Assembly: GCF_001641335.1 (NCBI RefSeq)
Contig: NZ_LVEM01000003.1
Location: forward strand, 160,043-224,042
Source: Bradyrhizobium stylosanthis
Lineage (GTDB): Bacteria; Pseudomonadota; Alphaproteobacteria; Rhizobiales; Xanthobacteraceae
Direction of reading: 5' to 3'
DNA: 64,000 bases
Below the pieces are notes generated by a model, which saw nothing but the letters and a program-made list of their open reading frames with translations, ran no database searches and was not told where the DNA came from. The translations under genes were made by a program, and so were the position numbers. Positions 23,662 through 32,373 of this stretch are shown in pieces; the stretch's first letter is position 1, and every line of letters starts with the position of its first letter.

Positions 23662-25065
23662 ATGGCCACATCCGCAAGAACCATCCTCATCACCACGCTC
23701 GCCGAATACCAGACCCGGTTCTGGATTCCGGTCGCGCAACGGCTGCGCGCCGCGGGCGACGACGTCGAGCTGCTCGCCTTCGACGACCGCAGCGCCGAGA
23801 TGTCGGCCGCCGAAGGCGTGCCTGTCACGAACATGTACCGCGAGGGCCTCAAGACCGGCCCCTCGCCCGACGACCGCGGCGCCTTCGACGCGCGCGTCGC
23901 CGCCTACGGCCTCGACGGGACCAATTTCCTGTTCAGCCATGAGCGCTTCACCTTCGGCATCCGCGACACCGCGGCGCTGCGCCGGCGTTTCATGATCTAT
24001 GCCAATGCGATGGAAGCGGTGCTCGACCGGCTGGAGCAGCAGGGCAAGCGTGTCGAGCTGGTGCAGGAGCTCGGCGGCTTTCTCTCCGTCCTCGCGAGCT
24101 TTTACGCGGCGAGGCGCCGCAACATCCGCAACTGGTTCATCGAGCCCTCGTTCTTCCGCGGCCGCATGTACTTCACGCCGGACACGCTCGGCGCGCCCGA
24201 CGTGATGCCGGCGCCGGCCGACGCCGTGTCGCCTGAGGTGCGGGCCTATCTCGACGACACGCTGGCGCAGCAGGCCATCGTCATTCCCAAGAAGGACCAG
24301 CACCATTATTCGGCGGCCTTCAAGAAGGTCGTGAACCTGCGCAACGCCCGTCGTCTCACCGAAAAGCTGTGGGACCAGTTCGCGCTCGGCAAGCACCAGG
24401 AGTTCGGGCACAATCTGCGCCACGCCCGCGTGCACGCGGCGATGGCGCTCAATGCGACCCGGCTGCGCAGGCTGTACAAGCCGATCCCCGAGGCGCCCTT
24501 CGTCTATTATCCGTTCCACGTTCCCGCCGACATGGCGCTGACGCTGCGCTCGCCCGACTATCTCGACCAGGTCGCGACCGTCGACTTCCTGGCGCGGACG
24601 ATCCCGGACTCGCATGTGCTGGTGGTGAAGGAGCATCCCGCGCAGATCGGCGCGATCTCGGCCGACCGCCTGTTCGAGCTGGCGCGCCGGTTCGACAATG
24701 TCGTGCTGCTGCCGCCGCAGACCAACAATTACACCGTGCTCAACCGCGCCGACGCGGTCATCTCCGTCAACAGCAAGTCGGGCGCCGAAGCCTTGCTGCT
24801 CGGCAAGCCGGTCGTGGTGATGGGCGATGCGTTCTACCGCTCTTGCCCGCTGGTCTACGCGGTCGACCGTCTCGCCGACGTGCCCGCGCGGCTGCGCGAG
24901 GCGCTGTCCGCCGGGGCGTTCGATCCGGCCAGCGGCGCGCCGTATTTCGAGGCAGCCTGGCGCAAATCGCTTCCGGGCGAGCTCTATATCGGCGATGCCA
25001 AGCTGCTCGACACGTTTGCGGCCTCCTTGCGCACCGCGATCGGCGCGCCGGCCAGTGCGAATTGA
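23662..25065 (+). CDS. Capsular polysaccharide biosynthesis protein (KpsS/KpsC-like glycosyltransferase)
   Basis: A 467-residue protein with capsule-synthesis (KpsS/WbcL-like) features: FVYYPFHVPADMALTLRSP, VLVVKEHPAQIG, VVLLPPQTNNYTVLNRADAV and VNSKSGAEALLLGKPVVVMG. The family includes transferases that use CMP-activated Kdo, so a CMP-nonulosonate donor is plausible here. The N-terminal region (ITTLAEYQTRFWIPVAQRL) is a typical Rossmann start. The ATG at 23662 lies three bases after the preceding stop. The assignment to the superfamily is good; donor and acceptor are unknown. Confidence 0.68.
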   Translation: MATSARTILITTLAEYQTRFWIPVAQRLRAAGDDVELLAFDDRSAEMSAAEGVPVTNMYREGLKTGPSPDDRGAFDARVAAYGLDGTNFLFSHERFTFGIRDTAALRRRFMIYANAMEAVLDRLEQQGKRVELVQELGGFLSVLASFYAARRRNIRNWFIEPSFFRGRMYFTPDTLGAPDVMPAPADAVSPEVRAYLDDTLAQQAIVIPKKDQHHYSAAFKKVVNLRNARRLTEKLWDQFALGKHQEFGHNLRHARVHAAMALNATRLRRLYKPIPEAPFVYYPFHVPADMALTLRSPDYLDQVATVDFLARTIPDSHVLVVKEHPAQIGAISADRLFELARRFDNVVLLPPQTNNYTVLNRADAVISVNSKSGAEALLLGKPVVVMGDAFYRSCPLVYAVDRLADVPARLREALSAGAFDPASGAPYFEAAWRKSLPGELYIGDAKLLDTFAASLRTAIGAPASAN

Positions 25066-25076
25066 ACGGAGCCGTC

Positions 25077-25826
25077 ATGCCGCTCGTCTCCATCATCACC
25101 CCATCCTGGAACGTCGAAGGCCTGATCGAGGAAACCATCCGCTCGGTGCAGAGCCAGAGCTTTGCCGATTGGGAGCTCCTGATCGCCGACGACTGCTCGA
25201 CCGACAGGACGCCTCAAATCATTGCTGCGATCGGCGAGCGCGATCCGCGCGTCAAGCTGATCCGCCAGGCGAAGAACGGCGGACCCGCGCTGGCACGCCA
25301 GGCCGCGATCGACCGGGCGCAGGGCCGCTACCTCGCCTTCCTCGACAGCGACGATCTGTGGCTGCCCGCAAAGCTGGAGCGGCAGCTCGCCTTCGCGCAG
25401 GAGAGAAAGGCCGCCCTCAGCTACACCGCGTTCCGCCGCATCAACGAGGACAACACCGTCACCGGACGGCTGATCGAGGTGCCGGCCTCGCTCAGCTATG
25501 GGCAGCTCCTGAAAAACACCGCGATCGCGACGCTGACCGCAATGGTCGATCGCGAGATATCAGGCCCCATCGCGATGCAGAACGAGGGCTATGATGATTT
25601 CTGCCTGTGGCTCTCGATCCTCAAGCGCGGCCATGTCGCGCATGGCCTCAACGAGGACCTCGCGCGCTACCGTGTCAGGGGTTCCTCGGTCTCCAGCCGC
25701 CCGATGCGCTCGGCCAAATGGGTCTGGCAGATCTACCGCAACGTCGAGCACCTCTCCCTGCCGCGATCGGCCTGGTGCTTCGGCCATTGGGGCGCGCGGG
25801 CCTGGCTGAAGCGGCGGGAGTTCTAG
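25077..25826 (+). CDS. Family 2 glycosyltransferase
   Basis: A 249-residue GT-A fold enzyme starting at ATG 25077, with GGAG 6-9 bases upstream. It has VSIITPSWNVEGLIEETIRS, DDCSTDRTPQII, GGPALARQAAIDRAQGRYL and the donor-site DSDD, then YDDFCLWLSILKRG as the acceptor-side ED-like motif. It lacks membrane segments, so it acts at the cytoplasmic face. GT2 enzymes of this small size commonly add a single sugar to a lipid-linked repeat unit. The frame continues upstream into the preceding gene, but that part does not look like a transferase. Confidence 0.85.
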   Translation: MPLVSIITPSWNVEGLIEETIRSVQSQSFADWELLIADDCSTDRTPQIIAAIGERDPRVKLIRQAKNGGPALARQAAIDRAQGRYLAFLDSDDLWLPAKLERQLAFAQERKAALSYTAFRRINEDNTVTGRLIEVPASLSYGQLLKNTAIATLTAMVDREISGPIAMQNEGYDDFCLWLSILKRGHVAHGLNEDLARYRVRGSSVSSRPMRSAKWVWQIYRNVEHLSLPRSAWCFGHWGARAWLKRREF

Positions 25827-25849
25827 ACGCATCGCCGGGCGCCGGGCCG

Positions 25850-25883
25850 AAAAGTGCGAAAACAACCCCATGCACAGTAGGGG
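25850..25883 (+). repeat. 34-base dispersed intergenic repeat, copy 1
   Basis: This segment recurs as an exact 34-base inverted copy at 51223-51256. The match stops on both sides. The core reads AAAACAACCCCATGCACAG. It lies in the gap between the GT2 gene and the decarboxylase gene. I recall a closely similar sequence as a frequent intergenic element in Bradyrhizobium. A near-perfect palindrome (GGTACTTAAATACC, 25882-25895) directly follows it. Confidence 0.8.
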
Positions 25884-25984
25884 TACTTAAATACCTTAGT
25901 TCAAAACCCACTTGGCTATTGGCGAGTCCGGCCGTTGCCGATACCACTCAGCCCGCTCCTGCCGCGGACAATCTGGAACCGATC

Positions 25985-26947
<963 letters not shown>

Positions 26948-26989
26948 GCCCGCTCGCAACTCCCCTCGTCCGCAGCGAGCCTGTCCGCT

Positions 26990-28333
26990 ATGAGCGCACC
27001 GTCCGGCATGATCAACGACCTCCGGTCACGGCTGGATTCGAAAACTGCGCTGACGGTTCTGGTGCTGCTGCACAGCGCCCTCACCTGCCTGTCGCTGATC
27101 AAGGTCGCGACGTTCCAGTACTATATCAGCTTCAGCGTGGACCGCCTCTGGGTCGCGGTCATCGTTGCGGCCGGCTTCTCCGTGGTTTCGTTGCTGTTCG
27201 TCGTCGCCCGCTTCAGCTTCGGCTACTTCGTCGGGTTCTATTTCTACACGATGATCCTGGGCTTCCTCTGGATCGAGGTGTTCTCGCACTACAGCTACGA
27301 GCAAGTGCCTGCAGGCATCTCGGCGGCGCTTGCGCTGGTGCTGTTCCTGCTGCCGTTGCTGTTCGTCAGGGGGCCGTTGCGACAGCGAATTGCGTTGTCG
27401 AACGCTCTTTTCCAGCATCTGCTGACATCGATCCTGGCCGTCTCGGCAATCACCATCGCCGTGGCGGCCACCTACAATTTCCGCCTGGTCTCGGTCGCCC
27501 ACATCTACGACTATCGCGACTCCATCGAATTTCCGGCAGCGGTGCGATACCTCACGGGCTGGGTTTCGAGCACGTTGTTGCCGTTCGCCTTCGCCTGCTA
27601 CTGGCTGCTCGGCCATCGCTGGCGCGCCGGCCTGGTCCTGATCCTGCTCCTGTTGTTCTACCCCATCACGCTGACGAAGTTCGCCTTCTTCACGCCCGCC
27701 TGGCTGATCGCCGTCGCCGTGCTTTCGCGCCTTCTGGAGGCGAGAACGGCAGTCATCGCTTCGATCTTCGTCCCGATGCTGGTTGGCCTCATCTTGATCG
27801 TCGTGACCGGCGCCCCCCTCAACAGCGTCCCCGGCAGGTACTTCGACATCGTCAACATCCGGATGATCGCGACCGCATCCAGCGCACTCGACATCTACAA
27901 CAATTTCTTTTCCAGCCACCCGCTGACCTGGTTCTGCCAGATCTCCGTGCTCAAGCCGCTGATGCATTGCCCCTATGAGGCACAGCTGTCCATCGTGATG
28001 CAGGACGCTTACGACCTCGGCAAATTGAATGCGTCGCTGTTTGCGACCGAAGGGATCGCGTCCGTCGGAATTTATCTCGCGCCTCTGACCGCGCTCGCAT
28101 CGGGCTTCGTGCTGGCGCTCGGCAACCGTGCGTCTGCGGGCCTGCCGCCCCGTTTCATCCTGATTTCGGCCGGCGTGCTGCCGCACGCCCTGCTCAACGT
28201 GCCGCTCTCGGTCGCCATGATCACTCACGGCGCCGCCCTGCTCTTTGTGCTCTGGTATGTGGTGCCTCGAAGTCTCTTCGCGGAGAAGCGCCCGTCGGAC
28301 GGGGAGCGCTCCCGATCCGGTACGGCTGGCTAG
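26990..28333 (+). CDS. Polytopic membrane protein, probable O-antigen/oligosaccharide polymerase (Wzy-like)
   Basis: A 447-residue protein with about 10-12 membrane helices (for example LTVLVLLHSALTCLSLIKVA, FGYFVGFYFYTMILGFLW, LVLILLLLFYPITLTK). It has a long periplasmic loop between about residues 265 and 340 (NSVPGRYFDIVNIRM onward, with Cys-rich WFCQISVLKPLMHCPYE), a layout common in Wzy polymerases. Wzy proteins share little sequence, so the call depends on topology and on the neighbouring flippase and transferase genes. It ends at CTAG, which also supplies the stop of the convergent gene. Confidence 0.6.
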   Translation: MSAPSGMINDLRSRLDSKTALTVLVLLHSALTCLSLIKVATFQYYISFSVDRLWVAVIVAAGFSVVSLLFVVARFSFGYFVGFYFYTMILGFLWIEVFSHYSYEQVPAGISAALALVLFLLPLLFVRGPLRQRIALSNALFQHLLTSILAVSAITIAVAATYNFRLVSVAHIYDYRDSIEFPAAVRYLTGWVSSTLLPFAFACYWLLGHRWRAGLVLILLLLFYPITLTKFAFFTPAWLIAVAVLSRLLEARTAVIASIFVPMLVGLILIVVTGAPLNSVPGRYFDIVNIRMIATASSALDIYNNFFSSHPLTWFCQISVLKPLMHCPYEAQLSIVMQDAYDLGKLNASLFATEGIASVGIYLAPLTALASGFVLALGNRASAGLPPRFILISAGVLPHALLNVPLSVAMITHGAALLFVLWYVVPRSLFAEKRPSDGERSRSGTAG

Positions 28334-29523
28334 CGGTCCGCCGACCCGATCGCATCCCGTGTCAGCCGGATGAAGTCCGCAACGAACGCCTCGACGCGCG
28401 GCTCGAGATTTGGCGACAAATGACGGACCGTCGCGGGTGCCGCCGTTTGCGCAACCTCCGACATCTGATCGGCCAGCGCCTCGGCGTCGTGGATGCCGAA
28501 ATAGCGCGCGCGTCCCTCGGTCTGCTCGCGATGCACGTCGATATCGGACAGGATCATCGGAACGCCGAACGACTTGGCTTCCTCGACCGTCGTGCTCCAT
28601 CCCTCGCATTCCGAAGGATTGATGAGGGCGACCGACGCGCGCAGCAGCGCATAGACGTGATCCAGCGGAATCATCCCGAGGTGCCTGAAATTCGCGTCGA
28701 GACCGCGCGACCCGACCTCCTTCATGGTCCTTTCGAACAGATCTGGCTCGCGTGCGTCCTGCGTGTTTCCGGACGCCGCGACGACGACATCCAGCCCGCG
28801 GCGTTTCAAGAGATCAAGCGCCGCGACGACGACCCGGTGATTCTTGTGGCGCCAGAACTGGTTCGGCAGATAGAAATAGCGCGACGGCAGCTTGTAGCTT
28901 GCGATCACGTCGGACGGATTCGTGGCTAACAGGCTGGCTGGCGGCTCGGTCGCGAACCGGACCACGGAGACGCCGTTCTTCAGGCCCGGATAGAACCGCT
29001 TGAGATCGGCGAGCGCGGTGGCGCTGCTCACCATGATGTGCCGGCCGGACGCGATCTGGACCCGAAAGCCGAGATCGCGTCGCCAATAGGCGCCCCTGGA
29101 GAAAAGGTGCGGAAGCAGGCGGTGCTGGAAATCCGGAAACCAGGCGATCGCAGGGAACGGCAGGCGCCAGCCGAAGAAGCGCGCGGATTCGAACACCATG
29201 TTGATCCCGCGAATCCTGAATTCGGCGACGGCGGGGCCATCCAGACCAAAGGTCATCGCACGGGCGAGACCGGTCGCACGGGCAAGACCGGCTCCGGCGT
29301 GATCGAACACCGGCGAGCGCACGATTTCGACCGCGGGAATGCTGGCGAGAGTAGCGATCTCATCGGCGTCATCAGCCGTTCCCGCGAACAGCACCGGCGT
29401 CACCGCTCCGGGCGCGTATCTGTTAAGCGCCTCGAACAGATTGCGTTGATAGTTGTAGCCTCCCGCCCATAGGCGGCGCGGAATGTTGGTGAACGCGATC
29501 CGCAGCGGCGCACGCTCAGGCAC
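28330..29523 (-). CDS. Family 4-type glycosyltransferase (GT-B)
   Basis: A 397-residue GT-B transferase with an N-terminal glycine-rich loop after RIAFTNIPRRLWAGGYNYQ. The C-terminal domain carries YFYLPNQFWRHKNH, a VALINPSECEGWSTTVEEAKSFG donor-site helix with the ExxxxxxxE pattern, and PMILSDIDVHREQ. It starts with GTG at 29523, inside the end of the upstream epimerase gene by 8 bases. It is the last gene of the minus-strand operon, and its stop shares CTAG with the convergent Wzy-like gene. It probably adds one sugar of the repeat unit. Confidence 0.82.
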   Translation of the reverse strand: MPERAPLRIAFTNIPRRLWAGGYNYQRNLFEALNRYAPGAVTPVLFAGTADDADEIATLASIPAVEIVRSPVFDHAGAGLARATGLARAMTFGLDGPAVAEFRIRGINMVFESARFFGWRLPFPAIAWFPDFQHRLLPHLFSRGAYWRRDLGFRVQIASGRHIMVSSATALADLKRFYPGLKNGVSVVRFATEPPASLLATNPSDVIASYKLPSRYFYLPNQFWRHKNHRVVVAALDLLKRRGLDVVVAASGNTQDAREPDLFERTMKEVGSRGLDANFRHLGMIPLDHVYALLRASVALINPSECEGWSTTVEEAKSFGVPMILSDIDVHREQTEGRARYFGIHDAEALADQMSEVAQTAAPATVRHLSPNLEPRVEAFVADFIRLTRDAIGSADR

Positions 29524-30448
29524 GAGCTTCGCCCTTGAACCATGCGACGTAGTCGGCGAGACCTCGCTCCAGCGGAATGCGCCAATCGAAACTCATGTCG
29601 CGCACGCGCCCGTTGTCGGCCAGCAGGCTGGTCGGATCGCCCGGCCGCGCGATGCCCGAAAACTGCAGGGCCGTCTTGCCGCCCCAATGCCCGATCAGGC
29701 CTTCGGCAATGCCGGCGACGCTGACACCGCGCCCCGAGCCGCCATTGATCACGCAAAAATCGTCTTGCCACGCCCCTTCCGCGACGCGCGCCAGCAGGCG
29801 AACGACGTCGCGAACGTCGGTCCAATCCCTGATCTCGGATCCAGTTCCTCCGAGAGTCAGCGTGCGCTGCTCGCTGCGCAGCCGCGAGCAGATGTCCCAG
29901 AGAAGCTGTTTGCGAAGGTTCGGACCGTAGACCGAGAACAAGCGCACGACGGCGCAGCGAATGCCGAAGCTCTGGACGTAGCTCTGGCACAGTTGCTCCA
30001 TCATCAGCTTGTGATGGCCGTAGGGCGACATCGGCGCCAGCGTCGCGCTTTCGCGGATCGGCCCGGCGTGCTTGGCGCCGTAGACGGCGGCGCTCGACAC
30101 GACGATCAAGCGGCTCTCTGGCGCAAAGCTGCGAAGCCACTCCAGCAGGCGCGCCGTGCTGGCCACGGTCCGCGAAAAGTCTTCGAACGGACGCTCCATC
30201 GACAGCCCGACCGACGATCCGCCCGCGAGGTGGAAGACATGCGACGGCACTCCGTGCGCGACGGTGAGCGCGTTCAGGTTGGCGGCGTCGACCTCGCCAT
30301 TGATCCAGGTCTGCAGGCCGAGCGCGCGCGCATCGGCTGGATCGAGGGCACCATGGCCAACGCCATGCACTGCATGCCCGCTGCTCGCCAGCTCGCGGAC
30401 GAGATGGCGCCCGATGAACCCGTTCGCGCCGGTGATCCAGATCGACAT
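29516..30448 (-). CDS. NAD-dependent epimerase/dehydratase
   Basis: A 310-residue extended SDR from ATG 30448 (MSIWITGANGFIGRHLVREL), with an AGG ribosome site about 6 bases upstream; a GTG 36 bases earlier is less likely. It shows VFHLAGGSSVG, VVSSAAVYGA, Tyr-Lys in SPYGHHKLMMEQL, RLFSVYGPNLRKQLLWD and DWTDVRDVVRLLA. The pattern fits UDP-glucose 4-epimerase-like or 4,6-dehydratase-like nucleotide-sugar enzymes. The donor cannot be fixed. It follows the hexapeptide acyltransferase by 65 bases and overlaps the glycosyltransferase. Confidence 0.8.
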   Translation of the reverse strand: MSIWITGANGFIGRHLVRELASSGHAVHGVGHGALDPADARALGLQTWINGEVDAANLNALTVAHGVPSHVFHLAGGSSVGLSMERPFEDFSRTVASTARLLEWLRSFAPESRLIVVSSAAVYGAKHAGPIRESATLAPMSPYGHHKLMMEQLCQSYVQSFGIRCAVVRLFSVYGPNLRKQLLWDICSRLRSEQRTLTLGGTGSEIRDWTDVRDVVRLLARVAEGAWQDDFCVINGGSGRGVSVAGIAEGLIGHWGGKTALQFSGIARPGDPTSLLADNGRVRDMSFDWRIPLERGLADYVAWFKGEARA

Positions 30449-30513
30449 GGCTACCTGATGTGCAGACGGTTGGTTTGTGGACACATTGCAATCCCAATTG
30501 TCATGGGCGTCCC

Positions 30514-31134
30514 TTATCGCTCGTCCGGCGACAACTCCCTGATCACAGTGGCAGGATTACCGGCCACGATTGAATACGCCGGAACGTCCTTGGTGACCAC
30601 GGCGCCGGCAGCGACGATCCCGCCCTCACCGATCGTCACGCCGCGCATGACCATCGCGCAAGCGCCGATCCACGCATCGTCGCAAATCTTGATCGGACGA
30701 TCGTCGAGCGAGAGCTTGCGCGGGTGGCCCAAGGTGAAGATCTGCTTCGCCTGCTCGTGCCGCTCGGAAGCACGGATCGGATGAGAGAGATTGTCGAATA
30801 TGTTCACCGAATGCGAGATCAGGACGCGATTTCCGATGTCGATCGAGGCACCCGACCATATGCGCGTGCCGACGCCGACATAGCACCACTCTCCGATCGT
30901 GATGCGGCCGCCGTGACCGAGGATCATCAATTCTCCCCGGACGTGAGAATGACTGCCGATGGCGATCTTCTCGCTATCGCCCAGCGCATTCCGGATCCGT
31001 GCGCTGTGAGCCAGGAACGCGTCAGGATGCAGTCGGCAGGTCGCCCGCCCGATCAGGCGCTGGACGATAAAGTGCCAATTGATGCCGTCGATAGCATGCG
31101 CGCAGCGGCGCACCAGCGTGGAAAGGCCGGTCAT
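30514..31134 (-). CDS. Left-handed beta-helix (hexapeptide) acyltransferase
   Basis: A 206-residue protein with hexapeptide repeats from about residue 50 to the C-terminus (IAIGSHSHVRGELMI, ITIGEWCYVGVGTRI, ISHSVNIFDNLSHPI with the catalytic-type His, IKICDDAWIGACAMVMRG, VTIGEGGIVAAGAVVTKDV, AYSIVAGNPATVI). This is the WbbJ/maltose-acetyltransferase type that adds acetyl from acetyl-CoA to sugars. GAGAGG lies about 8 bases before ATG 31134. It is the only small acyltransferase in the glycan locus and could acetylate the repeat unit, or stand in for the missing LegH; both ideas are inference. Confidence 0.82.
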   Translation of the reverse strand: MTGLSTLVRRCAHAIDGINWHFIVQRLIGRATCRLHPDAFLAHSARIRNALGDSEKIAIGSHSHVRGELMILGHGGRITIGEWCYVGVGTRIWSGASIDIGNRVLISHSVNIFDNLSHPIRASERHEQAKQIFTLGHPRKLSLDDRPIKICDDAWIGACAMVMRGVTIGEGGIVAAGAVVTKDVPAYSIVAGNPATVIRELSPDER

Positions 31135-31281
31135 CAGCGCACCCTCTCACGTCGCAGGATCGAACGTGTCCGGATTCTCAAATGACACCTCCAACGGAGT
31201 CAGCCTCCGTCCTCCACCGAATGAGCAAGTTGGAAGTCATGCAGTCAATCGGGAGGACGCGCGACAAATGCTCTAGCATGG

Positions 31282-32370
31282 CTACAGGCGCCCTACGAGA
31301 TCGACAAACGCTTTCCACTGCACGTCCTTGCCATAGATGTCGCGCATGCGCGCCCGCCCCAGCGCGGCGATCTCGGCCGATCTGGACCAAGCCTGGAGAC
31401 TGCGCGAGATGACTTCGGCGGCCTGGTCGGGGGTACCATAGGTCTCGATCGTGACGCCGTCCTGCATGCCCTCCGGATATCGTCCGGCGTCGGACACAAG
31501 CAGCGCACCGCACCCCATGGCCTCGAAGCAGCGCATATTGCCGCGATCCTCGCCCGCCATGTCGATCGCGCCATTGAGCACGATCTTGGATGAGCCGATC
31601 AGTTCATAGAGATCCCTTCCGAATACCGGAGGTCTTGCGATGGCCGCGATGGCGTCGGGGCGCCTGTGACGGCCCAGCGGCAGCAATCGTCCGATCGGGC
31701 TCTCGGCGAGCCTCGTCAGGCGCGATGCGTCGAGACACAGCACGATATTGTGGCTGTCGGCGAGGTGCGCGACCCGCTCGAGCGTTCTGGCCCGTGCGCG
31801 ATGATGCCGCGAATAGCCGCCGACGAAGACGACGTCGATCGGACGTTCGCCGTGACCATATTCGTCCATCACCGGATCATGCGCCGGACGGAACAATTCG
31901 CCCCGGCATCCCTTGCCGCGCCAGAAGTCGAGGATCGAAGGAAAGTTGCCAAGCACGGCGCCATAGGCCGTGAAATCGGCATTTCCCGACGGCGCCGCAC
32001 GCCAGCACAACGTCGTCTTCACGCAGCCCGGCAGCTTGGCAACGAATGTACTGGGGTAGCGTACCGGATCGAGATTGTAGAACACCTCGGTGGCATGATG
32101 CTCGATCTGCGCGAGCAGAATGGCCTCGAGCGTCGGCTCGCCCGACATACCCTGCTCGCGCGCCCAGCGGCGCTGCAGGACCTCGTCGTCGCCATTGGTG
32201 AAGAAGGCTTCCGGCGATCCATCGAGTACGGGTTGCAGGAAATGCGCCGCACCGAAACGGTCGTTGAGAAACACCTCGCGCCGCGCGTCGAAGCTGAGCG
32301 CCTTTGCCGCAAGTTGGTTGAACCGCGGCAGATAGGACGGATAGAAGCAGCTATTCTGGAACAGACGCAT
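31282..32370 (-). CDS. GT-B glycosyltransferase-like protein (CgeB-like)
   Basis: A 362-residue protein. Its C-terminal half has PPVFGRDLYELIGSSKIVLN, DRGNMRCFEAMGCGALLVSDA and QAAEVISRSL, the CgeB/GT1-type donor-site signature (RxFEAxGxG). The N-terminal half includes VEHHATEVFYNLDP-type features and VVFVGGYSRHHRARARTLE at the domain junction. It starts at ATG 32370, only 3 bases after the asparagine-synthase-like gene. About 150 bases of non-coding DNA separate its end from the acyltransferase gene. It is probably a repeat-unit sugar transferase. Confidence 0.7.
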   Translation of the reverse strand: MRLFQNSCFYPSYLPRFNQLAAKALSFDARREVFLNDRFGAAHFLQPVLDGSPEAFFTNGDDEVLQRRWAREQGMSGEPTLEAILLAQIEHHATEVFYNLDPVRYPSTFVAKLPGCVKTTLCWRAAPSGNADFTAYGAVLGNFPSILDFWRGKGCRGELFRPAHDPVMDEYGHGERPIDVVFVGGYSRHHRARARTLERVAHLADSHNIVLCLDASRLTRLAESPIGRLLPLGRHRRPDAIAAIARPPVFGRDLYELIGSSKIVLNGAIDMAGEDRGNMRCFEAMGCGALLVSDAGRYPEGMQDGVTIETYGTPDQAAEVISRSLQAWSRSAEIAALGRARMRDIYGKDVQWKAFVDLVGRL

Positions 32371-32373
32371 CGC

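Noticed and set aside
24369..25076. N-terminal extension of the GT2 protein
   Set aside because: The extension overlaps the capsule-type gene in another frame and is Arg-rich. The ATG at 25077 has GGAG upstream and begins the typical GT2 strand.
25860..25900. CRISPR-like or insertion-sequence end at the 34-base repeat
   Set aside because: Only two copies in inverted orientation 25 kb apart, with no spacers, no transposase and no target duplication seen.
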